A stretch of 39,780 nucleotides of DNA from a bacterium (GTDB taxonomy: Bacteria > Ratteibacteria > UBA8468 > B48-G9 > JAFGKM01), in assembly GCA_035371905.1 (NCBI GenBank), contig DAORXQ010000006.1:1-39780 (forward strand), given 5' to 3'. A model generated the notes under the pieces. It was not told where the DNA came from, did no database searches, and saw nothing but the letters and a program-made list of their open reading frames with translations. Positions 1-7,409 of the stretch are shown here, piece after piece (the first letter of the stretch is position 1; each line of letters opens with the position of its first letter). A program made the translations under genes and the position numbers.

Positions 1-149
1 AAGTTGAACTTGAAAATGGACATACAGTCATTGCACATTTATGCGGTAAAATGAGAATGAATTATATAAAAATTGTTCCTGGAGATAAAGTTATAGTTGA
101 AATTTCTCCGTATGATTTAAAAAGAGGAAGAATTATTAAAAGAATATAA
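1..149 (+). CDS. infA: Translation initiation factor IF-1, 3' part
   Basis: The window opens inside this gene; codons run from position 3 to the TAA at 147-149 and give 48 C-terminal residues. They match the IF-1 OB fold: NGHTVIAHLCGKMRMNYIKI followed by PGDKVIVEISPYDLKRGRI, which is the usual end of the family. IF-1 binds the 30S A site during initiation. It is followed 13 nt later by rpmJ, the standard infA-rpmJ-rpsM order. The start lies outside the window. Confidence 0.95.
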   Translation, partial: VELENGHTVIAHLCGKMRMNYIKIVPGDKVIVEISPYDLKRGRIIKRI

Positions 150-162
150 AAGGAGAAATAAA

Positions 163-288
163 ATGAAAGTTAGAGCATCTGTAAGGAAGATTTGTCCAAA
201 GTGTAAAATAATAAAGAGGAAAGGGATTGTCAGAGTAATTTGTAGTAATCCTCAGGATGGACCAAAACATAAACAAAGACAGGGATAA
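163..288 (+). CDS. rpmJ: 50S ribosomal protein L36
   Basis: A 41-residue protein starting MKVRASVRKICPKCK and ending KHKQRQG, a clear L36 of the zinc-binding type: Cys11, Cys14, Cys27 and a histidine near the end. It is preceded by AGGAG at 151-155. The oddity is length. The family is usually 37-38 residues with NP directly followed by (K/R)HKQRQG; here four residues (QDGP, 31-34) are inserted, moving the expected fourth zinc ligand to His36. Infers normal function in the large subunit. Confidence 0.95.
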   Translation: MKVRASVRKICPKCKIIKRKGIVRVICSNPQDGPKHKQRQG

Positions 289-300
289 GGAGGAACAAAA

Positions 301-711
301 ATGGCAAGAATACTTGGAGTTGAAATACCTGATAATAAAAAGGTGAAAATTGCCTTGATGTATATTTATGGGATAGGAGATAAAAGAGCAGAAGAAATTG
401 TAAAAAATACAGGAGTTAATGGAGATAAAAGAGTAAAAGAGTTGACCGAAGAAGAACTTGGTAAAATAACTTCTTTTATTCAGAAAAATTATAAAATAGA
501 GGGTGATTTAAAGCAGGAAATTGCACAGAATGTAAGGAGATTGATTGAGATAAATTGTTATAGAGGAATAAGACATAAGTTGTCTTTACCTGTTAGAGGA
601 CAGAGAACTCGTTCAAATGCAAGAACGAGAAAAGGACCCAGAAGAACAGTTGGTGTTGTTAGAGATAAAGCAGCAAGGAAAGCAATTAAACAGCAAAAAG
701 AGGAAAAATAA
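301..711 (+). CDS. rpsM: 30S ribosomal protein S13
   Basis: 136 residues beginning MARILGVEIPDNKKVKIAL, with the helix-hairpin-helix-like IYGIGDKRAEEI segment and the conserved GIRHKLSLPVRGQRTRSNAR block near residues 89-108, followed by a basic tail. S13 sits in the head of the small subunit and contacts the P-site tRNA. A strong AGGAGG (288-293 area) precedes the ATG. It is part of the uninterrupted ribosomal operon from infA to rpoZ. The C-terminal tail is somewhat longer than in E. coli (about 118 residues). Confidence 0.97.
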   Translation: MARILGVEIPDNKKVKIALMYIYGIGDKRAEEIVKNTGVNGDKRVKELTEEELGKITSFIQKNYKIEGDLKQEIAQNVRRLIEINCYRGIRHKLSLPVRGQRTRSNARTRKGPRRTVGVVRDKAARKAIKQQKEEK

Positions 712-722
712 GGAGGTAAAAG

Positions 723-1112
723 GTGCCAAGAAAATATATAAAAAAGAGAAAAAAGAAAATAACAGTACCAAAAGGTATTGCTCATATTAAAGCAACTTTC
801 AATAACACTATTATTACCATTACTGATCCAGAGGGACATGTTTTATTATGGGGAAGTGCCGGTACAAGTGGTTTTAAGGGTACAAGAAAGGGGACTCCTT
901 TTGCAGCACAACTTGCAGCAGAAAATATAGCAAAAAGAGCCCAGACAATGTTTAATATGAAGGAAGTTGATGTTAAAGTAAAAGGACCTGGCCCGGGAAG
1001 GGAAACAGCAATTAGAGCATTACAGAGTGCTGGATTGAATGTTGTTTCTATTAAAGATGTAACTCCAATTCCCCATAATGGTTGTAGACCACCAAAGAGA
1101 AGAAGAGTATAG
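723..1112 (+). CDS. rpsK: 30S ribosomal protein S11 (GTG start)
   Basis: 129 residues with typical S11 blocks: IAHIKATFNNTIITITDPEG, AGTSGFKGTRKGTPFAAQLA and the C-terminal DVTPIPHNGCRPPKRRRV. The only good start is GTG at 723, placed 7 nt after AGGAGG (712-717); no ATG lies near. S11 is in the 30S platform near the Shine-Dalgarno/anti-Shine-Dalgarno helix. It lies 11 nt after rpsM and 18 nt before rpsD in the same operon. Confidence 0.97.
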   Translation: MPRKYIKKRKKKITVPKGIAHIKATFNNTIITITDPEGHVLLWGSAGTSGFKGTRKGTPFAAQLAAENIAKRAQTMFNMKEVDVKVKGPGPGRETAIRALQSAGLNVVSIKDVTPIPHNGCRPPKRRRV

Positions 1113-1130
1113 TGAGAAGGAGGAAAAAAT

Positions 1131-1751
1131 ATGGCAAAATATACAAAACCTTTATGTAAAATATGTAGAAAATATGGAATAAAACTTTATTTAAAAGGTA
1201 GAAGATGTGAAAGTGATAAATGCGCAGTTGACCAGAGAAAGGGTAAAATAAGATTGATAAAACAGAAAAAAATGTCTGAATATGGTCTTCAATTGAGAGA
1301 AAAAAACAAGGTTAAAATATTTTATGGAGTAATGGAAAGACAGTTTAAAAGGTATTTTGAAATTGCTAAAAAACATAAAGGAGTTACAGGAGAAGTATTG
1401 CTTCAATTACTTGAAAGACGGCTTGATAATGTTGTTTTTAAAGCAAACTGGGTTCATTCAAGAAAAATGGCAAAACAATTAATAAACCATGGGCACATAA
1501 TTATAAACGGAAGAAGAGTTGATAGACCGGGATATCTTGTTGAAATAGGTGATATAATACAGGTTAAACCAAATAGTAAGTATATTAAAACAGTTAAAGA
1601 ATGTATTGAAGAATATAAAACAAGAACAAGGCCTTTATGGTTAAAAGTAGATGATGAGAATTTTAAAATAGAAATATTGAGATATCCGGATAGAAGTGAA
1701 GTTTCAATTCCTGTAGAAGAACAGTTAATAATTAACCTTTATTCAAAATAA
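1131..1751 (+). CDS. rpsD: 30S ribosomal protein S4 (zinc-binding form)
   Basis: 206 residues. The N-terminus carries Cys9, Cys12, Cys26 and Cys31, the spacing of the zinc-containing S4 type. An S4 RNA-binding domain follows around residues 91-155 (LERRLDNVVFKANWVHSRKMAKQLINHGHI, paraphrased as the LERRLD..V block, then NGRRVDRPGY). S4 nucleates 30S assembly. GGAGG lies upstream at 1118-1122. Its place just before rpoA is the common bacterial arrangement. Confidence 0.97.
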   Translation: MAKYTKPLCKICRKYGIKLYLKGRRCESDKCAVDQRKGKIRLIKQKKMSEYGLQLREKNKVKIFYGVMERQFKRYFEIAKKHKGVTGEVLLQLLERRLDNVVFKANWVHSRKMAKQLINHGHIIINGRRVDRPGYLVEIGDIIQVKPNSKYIKTVKECIEEYKTRTRPLWLKVDDENFKIEILRYPDRSEVSIPVEEQLIINLYSK

Positions 1752-1769
1752 AAAATAGTGAGGTGAAAA

Positions 1770-2747
1770 ATGAAAGAATTTATTTATCCATCAAAATTTT
1801 TATGGGAAAAAGAGACACTGAGAAAAAATTACGGTAAATTGATTATAGAACCACTTGAAAGAGGATATGGTGTAACAATAGGAAATGCTTTAAGGAGAGT
1901 CCTTCTTTCTTCCATTCCAGGTGTTGCAATTACAGGGTTAAGAATAAAAGGTGTCTTACATGAATTCGCAACACTTGAAGGGATGAAAGAGGATATTGTA
2001 GAGGTTGTTTTAAATGTTAAACAGATTGCTTTAAAACCCATAATAAATGAATATCCCCATACGGTAAGTGTAGAAATTTCTGATAAAGAAGAAATCTGTG
2101 CAGGAGACCTTGTAAATGATGGTTCAGTAGAGGTTATTAATAAGGATTTACACATTGCAACTGTTGATCCGAGTAAAAAATATCAATTTGAAATTGATAT
2201 TACAAAAGGATTTGGATATTTACCCATTGAAAAAATGAAATTGATGATTAAAGATTTACCTGTTGGAACGATTCTTCTGGATGGACTTTATTCTCCTGTA
2301 AGAAAGGTTACTTTCCATGTTGAAAATACAAGAGTTGAACAGTTTGTTGATTATGAAAAACTCATTCTTGAAGTATGGACCACAGGAGCAGTAACTCCTG
2401 AAGAGAGTGTTAATTATGCATGTGAACTTCTTGAAAAGCAGTTTGAACTTATTATAAAGGGACAGAAGATAGAAGAAGAGGAAGAGGAAATTACGGAAAA
2501 GAAGGAAATAAAAGATGAACTTGATATTCCAATTACTGATTTAAAACTTTCAACAAGAGTATATAATGCTCTTGAGAATAAAAACATAAAAACATTGAGA
2601 GACCTTTTAAATACACCAATTGAAACTCTTGAAGAAATGAAAAATCTTGGTAAAAAATCACTTGAAGAAATTGAAAAGGCATTAAAGAAAAGAGGGTATC
2701 GTCTTAAATCTTCCTCTGAACTTGCTCAAACAAAGGAGTCAAAATGA
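1770..2747 (+). CDS. rpoA: DNA-directed RNA polymerase subunit alpha
   Basis: 325 residues. The N-terminal assembly domain (about 1-230) shows GYGVTIGNALRRVLLSSIPG, the alpha dimerization signature, and later DGLYSPVRKVTFHVENTRVEQ. A short acidic linker (about 231-250) leads to the C-terminal domain with LKLSTRVYNALENKNIKTL and the NLGKKSLEEI hairpin that binds DNA upstream elements and activators. It shares its last 4 nt (ATGA) with the start of rplQ, indicating translational coupling. Confidence 0.98.
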   Translation: MKEFIYPSKFLWEKETLRKNYGKLIIEPLERGYGVTIGNALRRVLLSSIPGVAITGLRIKGVLHEFATLEGMKEDIVEVVLNVKQIALKPIINEYPHTVSVEISDKEEICAGDLVNDGSVEVINKDLHIATVDPSKKYQFEIDITKGFGYLPIEKMKLMIKDLPVGTILLDGLYSPVRKVTFHVENTRVEQFVDYEKLILEVWTTGAVTPEESVNYACELLEKQFELIIKGQKIEEEEEEITEKKEIKDELDIPITDLKLSTRVYNALENKNIKTLRDLLNTPIETLEEMKNLGKKSLEEIEKALKKRGYRLKSSSELAQTKESK

Positions 2748-3091
2748 GGCATAAGAAAGATATTAAAAAACTCGGTAGAAATAAATCACACAGAAAAGCA
2801 CTAATGAGAAATCTTACAATAAGTTTTTTTCAGAACCAAAAAATTGTGACAACTGTCCCTAAGGCAAAGCAGTTGAGAAGGATTGTTGAAAGATTAATAA
2901 CACTTGCAAAAAAGGGAACTTTAGCGGATATAAGAAGAATAAATCAATTTTTAAATCATCCTCAAACAGTAAAAAAAATTATTGATGTTTCAAAAAGATT
3001 TTCTGATAGAAATGGTGGATATACCCAGATTATAAAAATTGGATTTAGAAAAGGGGATAGTGCAGAAAAGGCAATAATAAAACTTTTATAA
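2744..3091 (+). CDS. rplQ: 50S ribosomal protein L17
   Basis: 115 residues starting MRHKKDIKKLGRNKSHRKAL, with the conserved basic N-terminus, VPKAKQLRRIVERLITLAKK in the middle and a GGYTQIIKIGFRKGD block at the end. This is the compact bacterial L17. The start overlaps the rpoA stop by 4 nt; rpoZ starts 4 nt after its TAA. L17 lies near the polypeptide exit tunnel. Confidence 0.97.
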   Translation: MRHKKDIKKLGRNKSHRKALMRNLTISFFQNQKIVTTVPKAKQLRRIVERLITLAKKGTLADIRRINQFLNHPQTVKKIIDVSKRFSDRNGGYTQIIKIGFRKGDSAEKAIIKLL

Positions 3092-3095
3092 AAAA

Positions 3096-3293
3096 ATGGA
3101 AAACAAAAATTTGAAAATACTTGATTTAATAGATAAGGAAAAGAACATTTATGAAGTTATAGTTGAGATTTCAAAAAGAGCACATGAGTTGATTAAGGGA
3201 GCACTTCCTGCAATAGACATTAAAAAGGGAGAAAATTTAATTTATGTTGCAATTGAAGAGTACCTAAGAAAAACAAAGGTAAAAAATGAATGA
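3096..3293 (+). CDS. rpoZ: RNA polymerase omega subunit
   Basis: 65 residues with the omega pattern: YEVIVEISKRAHELIKG (about 19-35) followed by LIYVAIEEYLRKTKV (about 48-62). Omega helps fold and latch the beta-prime subunit. The position directly after rplQ, in the RNA polymerase/ribosomal operon, supports the call. Omega proteins are short and diverge strongly, so the family call rests on this motif pair and context. The 3' end overlaps the next gene by 8 nt. Confidence 0.82.
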   Translation: MENKNLKILDLIDKEKNIYEVIVEISKRAHELIKGALPAIDIKKGENLIYVAIEEYLRKTKVKNE

Positions 3294-4386
3294 TTTTTTT
3301 TCTCTTTTAAAATTGATGAAGGAAAAAGATGCTTCGGATTTACATTTGAAATTTGGAAGGAAACCAATTTTAAGAATTAAAGGAGAATTAATTGAAGTCA
3401 ATGAATGGGATGGGATATTAAACAAGGAAGACCTTTTTAAAATTCTTGAAATAATTATGCCTGAAGAAGAGAGGAATGTTTTTAAAAAAGAAAAAGAATC
3501 TGATTTTGCTTTTGACAATCCAGAGGTTGGCAGATACAGGGTAAATGCTTTCTGGCAACGCGGGTATCCTGGTTTTGTGTTAAGAAGAATAAAAGATAAA
3601 ATACCTTCTGTTGAAGAATTAAATCTGCCACCTGTTGTAAGAAAAATTGCTCTATTTAATGATGGTCTTGTTCTTGTAACAGGACCAACAGGATGCGGAA
3701 AATCAACAACACTTGCCTCTATGATAGAAATAATAAATAATGAAAAAGTGGAACATATAGTTACAATTGAAGACCCTATAGAGTATCTTTATAGAGATAA
3801 AAAATCAGTTATAAATCAAAGAGAAGTGGGAATAGATACACTTTCTTTTGCCTCTGCTTTAAAACATGTTTTAAGAGAAGACCCTGATATAATATTGATT
3901 GGAGAGTTGAGAGATGTTGACACCTTTCAGGCAGCAATAAGTGCATGTGAGACAGGACACCTTGTTTTTTCCACTTTACATACAATAGATACAATAACAA
4001 CAATTACAAGAATTCTTGATTTTTTTCCTTCAAGTCAGCATGAACAGGTAAGGAAAATACTTGCTTATCATTTAAGAGCAACAATATGTCAAAAACTTGT
4101 TCCAAAAAAAGATAACACAGGGCTTGTTCCTGTTTGTGAAATTATGATTGTAACTCCTGTAATTTCAAAACTTATTCAGGATAATAAAATAAATAAACTT
4201 TATTCAGCAATGGCAGCAGATAAAGAAGAAGGAATGTTGACCTTTAATAAACATCTTGTTCAGTTAATCCAGAATGATATAATAACTCAGGAAGTTGCAT
4301 TTTCTGTTTCTCCTTCACCTCATACTCTTGAAATGAATTTGAGAGGTATATATCTTGATGAAGAAACAAGAATTATTGGAGAATAG
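3286..4386 (+). CDS. pilT: PilT/PilU-type type IV pilus retraction ATPase
   Basis: 366 residues. N-terminal PAS-like domain (about 1-100), then a secretion ATPase core: Walker A GPTGCGKS at 133-140, Asp box IEDPIEYLY at 161-169, Walker B ILIGELRD at 203-210 and a His box GHLVFSTLHT at 224-233. These hexameric ATPases depolymerise type IV pili at the inner membrane. The C-terminal part with GMLTFNKHLVQLI and the NDIIT..EA segment fits PilT/PilU rather than the assembly ATPase PilB, which is longer. The start overlaps rpoZ by 8 nt, so it is probably read from the ribosomal operon. No other pilus gene is in the window. Confidence 0.9.
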   Translation: MNDFFSLLKLMKEKDASDLHLKFGRKPILRIKGELIEVNEWDGILNKEDLFKILEIIMPEEERNVFKKEKESDFAFDNPEVGRYRVNAFWQRGYPGFVLRRIKDKIPSVEELNLPPVVRKIALFNDGLVLVTGPTGCGKSTTLASMIEIINNEKVEHIVTIEDPIEYLYRDKKSVINQREVGIDTLSFASALKHVLREDPDIILIGELRDVDTFQAAISACETGHLVFSTLHTIDTITTITRILDFFPSSQHEQVRKILAYHLRATICQKLVPKKDNTGLVPVCEIMIVTPVISKLIQDNKINKLYSAMAADKEEGMLTFNKHLVQLIQNDIITQEVAFSVSPSPHTLEMNLRGIYLDEETRIIGE

Positions 4387-4443
4387 TAAATTTTAAAGAT
4401 TTTTATTAACTCACCTTAAGCATAATTTTCACTCATAATAAAG

Positions 4444-4472
4444 TTGACTATAAAATTAATTTAAAATAGAAT
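4444..4472 (+). promoter_or_regulatory. Predicted sigma70-type promoter of the purD operon
   Basis: TTGACT (4444-4449), a 17-nt spacer, and TAGAAT (4467-4472). A start site about 7 nt downstream would leave a leader of only about 8 nt before the purD ATG at 4487, with a weak AAGG at 4477-4480. The 100-nt gap 4387-4486 otherwise shows no clear terminator hairpin after pilT. Confidence 0.65.
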
Positions 4473-4486
4473 TTATAAGGAACAAA

Positions 4487-5734
4487 ATGAAAATTTTAAT
4501 TATAGGTTCTGGTGGTAGAGAACATGCAATTGTCTGGAAGATAAAGACTTTTTCTGATAGATATGAAATTTTTGCTATTCCTGGAAATGGTGGTATTTCT
4601 TTTGTTGGAGAGTGCTTAAAAAAGAATTTAAGTAATTTTGAAGAGGTTTTAAATTCTGCCAAAGAAAAAAATATTGACCTTATAATTGTTGGTCCTGAAA
4701 ATCCTCTATCAGATGGAATTGTAGATTTTTTTGAAAGTAAAAAATATAAGATTTTCGGTCCTAATAAAAAAGCAGCAACTCTTGAATCATCTAAATGCTT
4801 TGCAAAGGAATTTATGAGAAAATATGGAGTTCCTACCGCTGATTTTGAAATTGCTGAAACATTTGAAGAAGGGATTAAAATAATTGAAAAGAGAAAAATC
4901 CCTTATGTTATTAAATATGATGGGCTTGCTGCTGGAAAGGGAGTAAAAGTTATAGAAAATAAAGAAGAAGGAGAAGAATATCTTGAAGAAATATTCATCA
5001 ATAGAATTTTTAAAGGTGAGCCAAAAGTAGTAATTGAAGATTGTTTAACTGGAAAAGAACTATCCTATTTGATTTTTACAGATACAAAAACATATATACC
5101 TATGGTTCCTGCAAAGGATTACAAAAGGGTTTTTGATGGAGATGCAGGTCCAAATACAGGTGGAATGGGTTGTTATTCTCCACCAGTTTATTTTAATGAA
5201 GAACTTGAGAAAATTATAAAGGAAAGAATAGTTGAACCAACTTTAACAGGACTTCATAAAGAAAATATTGATTACAGGGGTGTTTTATATTTTGGATTGA
5301 TGATTACTGAAAAAGGTCCTTATGTTCTTGAATACAATGTTAGATTTGGTGACCCTGAAACTCAAGTTATTTTACCAAGAATGGAAGGAGATTTGATTGA
5401 AGTTATTGAAGGTGTGATTGAAGGAAATCTGAGAAAAGTTAAAATTAACTGGAAAGAGGAAAAATCATTATGTGTAATACTTGCTTCAAAAGGTTATCCT
5501 GGTGAATATGAAAAAGGAAAGGAAATAAAAGGAATTGAAAAAGTTAAAGATGTTATTTTATTTCATGCAGGAACAAAGGTAGAAAATGGTAAAATATTAA
5601 CAGATGGTGGAAGAGTTTTAGGTATTACAGGTATTGATAAAGATATGAAAAAGTTAAGAGAAAAAGTATATAAGGCAGCAAGTATAATTGAATTTGAAGG
5701 AAAGCATTACAGAAAAGATATAGGTGAGTTATGA
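4487..5734 (+). CDS. purD: Phosphoribosylamine-glycine ligase (GAR synthetase)
   Basis: 415 residues, the usual length of monofunctional PurD. The N-terminal domain begins MKILIIGSGGREHAI; the ATP-grasp domain shows KYDGLAAGKGV (143-153), then GDAGPNTGGMGCYSP, and LEYNVRFGDPETQ near residue 285. It joins phosphoribosylamine and glycine with ATP to give GAR, the second step of purine synthesis. No other purine gene is adjacent. Instead its stop overlaps the start of a DNA methyltransferase by 4 nt, an unusual coupling. Confidence 0.97.
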   Translation: MKILIIGSGGREHAIVWKIKTFSDRYEIFAIPGNGGISFVGECLKKNLSNFEEVLNSAKEKNIDLIIVGPENPLSDGIVDFFESKKYKIFGPNKKAATLESSKCFAKEFMRKYGVPTADFEIAETFEEGIKIIEKRKIPYVIKYDGLAAGKGVKVIENKEEGEEYLEEIFINRIFKGEPKVVIEDCLTGKELSYLIFTDTKTYIPMVPAKDYKRVFDGDAGPNTGGMGCYSPPVYFNEELEKIIKERIVEPTLTGLHKENIDYRGVLYFGLMITEKGPYVLEYNVRFGDPETQVILPRMEGDLIEVIEGVIEGNLRKVKINWKEEKSLCVILASKGYPGEYEKGKEIKGIEKVKDVILFHAGTKVENGKILTDGGRVLGITGIDKDMKKLREKVYKAASIIEFEGKHYRKDIGEL

Positions 5735-6675
5735 AAAGAGTTAAGTTAAAGGGAAAAAACAAAAATAGGTTTAAACTTAAAGATATAAGCACAGAGTATA
5801 AAATAGATGGATTTATTGATATTAATTTCCAAAAGACATGCGATTGCCCAGATAATTATTTAAGTTGTATTTCTCCGAAGGAATGGGTTAAAGGACAAGT
5901 TGCAATTTGGGAATTTTATTATGAGAAAAGAGATATAAGAGATAAAGAGATACATCCTGCTGTATTTCCTATTGGGTTACCTAAAAAATGCATTGAGATT
6001 TTTACACATAAAGGAGAACTGGTTTTAGACCCTTTTGTTGGAATAGGTACAACGTTAATTGCTGCAAGAGACCTTGATAGAAATGCAGTAGGATTCGATT
6101 TAAATCCAGAATATGTTGAATTTGCTAAAAAGAGATTAGAAGAAAATCTACAAATTTTTGAGACAGGAACAAAACAAATTATAATATGTGATGATGCCAT
6201 AAATATACCTAAATATTTAAAAGAAAATATGGTATCACTTATAGTAACTTCACCACCTTATGCAACTTTACTTTTAAGAGAAAGATTAAATAAAAGTTTT
6301 AGATGTGATTTGAGAAAAAATAAGTATTATAAAAAAATTCAACAATATTCTTTTAACCCAAGAGATCTTGGAACAATGCCTCCAAAAGAATTTGCAAAAG
6401 CATTGGCAGAAATTCTTAAAAATATTTTACCTATTTTAAGACCAAAAAGGCATTGCGTAATAAATCTAAATGATTTATGGGAAAATAATAAAAGATATCC
6501 AACCCATTGTTATGTAATAGAAGAAATGGAAAAAGTTGGTTATGAATTAAGAAATATTATAATATGGGATAAAAGAAATTTGGTTAACAATGTTGGAATT
6601 TTTGGGTATCCAAGTAATTATATAACTTTAAGTACAACTTTTGAATATATTCTTGATTTTTGGAGGCCTAAATGA
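5731..6675 (+). CDS. Type II DNA methyltransferase (amino-methylating, likely N4-cytosine)
   Basis: 314 residues. HPAVFPIGLP (75-84) leads into the AdoMet-binding motif DPFVGIGTT (100-108) and the acidic residue of FDLNPEYV (122-129). The catalytic motif TSPPY is at 173-177. SPPY is typical of N4-cytosine methylation but also occurs in adenine enzymes, so the base is an inference, supported by the adjacent MvaI-like nuclease whose relatives work beside N4-cytosine enzymes. The AdoMet motif precedes the catalytic motif with only about 65 residues between, so no large target-recognition domain lies there; the C-terminal third (about 180-314) is the likely recognition region. Overlaps purD by 4 nt and the nuclease gene by 4 nt. 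Confidence 0.9.
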   Translation: MKRVKLKGKNKNRFKLKDISTEYKIDGFIDINFQKTCDCPDNYLSCISPKEWVKGQVAIWEFYYEKRDIRDKEIHPAVFPIGLPKKCIEIFTHKGELVLDPFVGIGTTLIAARDLDRNAVGFDLNPEYVEFAKKRLEENLQIFETGTKQIIICDDAINIPKYLKENMVSLIVTSPPYATLLLRERLNKSFRCDLRKNKYYKKIQQYSFNPRDLGTMPPKEFAKALAEILKNILPILRPKRHCVINLNDLWENNKRYPTHCYVIEEMEKVGYELRNIIIWDKRNLVNNVGIFGYPSNYITLSTTFEYILDFWRPK

Positions 6676-7385
6676 GTTTAAATTCTTTTGAGGATTTAAA
6701 AAGAAAGTTGTTAGAAATAAAAGAAATGGGTTTTATAGAAACTCATAGAAAGGGACAAACAGGAATTGGTAAAACACTTGAAGATTTGTTAGGTATCAAA
6801 GAAAATAATATACCGGGTCCTAATGCTTTAGGTTTTATAGAATTAAAGGCGATTAGGAAAGATACAAAATGTATGTTAACTCTTTTTACACTTACGCCAT
6901 TTCCCCCAAAAATAAATTCTCATTTAGTTTCAAAATATGGATATTTATCACCACGAGGAGATAAAAAAATTCTACATACTACTGTAAATGGAATTAGTTT
7001 CAATACTATCAAAGGCGAGAATGGATTTAAAGTTGAAGTTGGGATTGACAAAGTAAATTTAATTCATTTTAAAGATGGTGTTGTTGCATATTGGGAAGAA
7101 GAGAGATTAAAAAAAGCGTTTGAAAGAAAATTGAAATGTCTTATTCTTATCAAAGTAGAGACAAAAAATAAAGGTAAAAGTGAAAAATTTTGGTTTAATG
7201 AAGGTTATTATTTAAATGGATTTAGTTTTGAAAACTTTAAAAAACTTATTAAAGAAGGAATAATTTTGATTGATATTAGAATAGGGCAATATCCAGATGG
7301 AAGAACACATGACCATGGAACTGCTTTTAGAGTATTTTTTAATAAATTAGATTTATGTTATCAAAAAAGGGAAGAAATTTTATAA
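6672..7385 (+). CDS. MvaI/BcnI-family type II restriction endonuclease
   Basis: 237 residues. The N-terminal block THRKGQTGIGKTLEDLLGI (24-42) followed by ENNIPGP and IELKAIRK (56-63) is the signature of the MvaI/BcnI family, as is the C-terminal DIRIGQYPDG with THDHGTAFR. MvaI and BcnI are MutH-like monomeric nucleases cutting CCWGG or CCSGG; the exact target here cannot be read off. Glu57 and Lys59 (ELK) fit the catalytic pair. The upstream acidic residue expected in the PD part is Asn51 here (PGPNALGFIELK), which may be a family variant. It is translated directly behind its methyltransferase. Confidence 0.88.
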   Translation: MSLNSFEDLKRKLLEIKEMGFIETHRKGQTGIGKTLEDLLGIKENNIPGPNALGFIELKAIRKDTKCMLTLFTLTPFPPKINSHLVSKYGYLSPRGDKKILHTTVNGISFNTIKGENGFKVEVGIDKVNLIHFKDGVVAYWEEERLKKAFERKLKCLILIKVETKNKGKSEKFWFNEGYYLNGFSFENFKKLIKEGIILIDIRIGQYPDGRTHDHGTAFRVFFNKLDLCYQKREEIL

Positions 7386-7409
7386 TTAAATTAAAACAAG
7401 GAGGGTGAT

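Noticed and set aside
78..82. Avoidance of CCWGG as a sign of an MvaI-type system
   Set aside because: CCTGG occurs readily, for example at 78-82, so no avoidance is evident; methylation would make it unnecessary anyway.
558..839. Open frame on the minus strand over rpsM/rpsK
   Set aside because: It is a shadow of two certain ribosomal genes and has no recognisable product or ribosome-binding site.
4387..4486. Purine riboswitch before purD
   Set aside because: The predicted leader is only about 8 nt and no conserved riboswitch core is visible in the gap.
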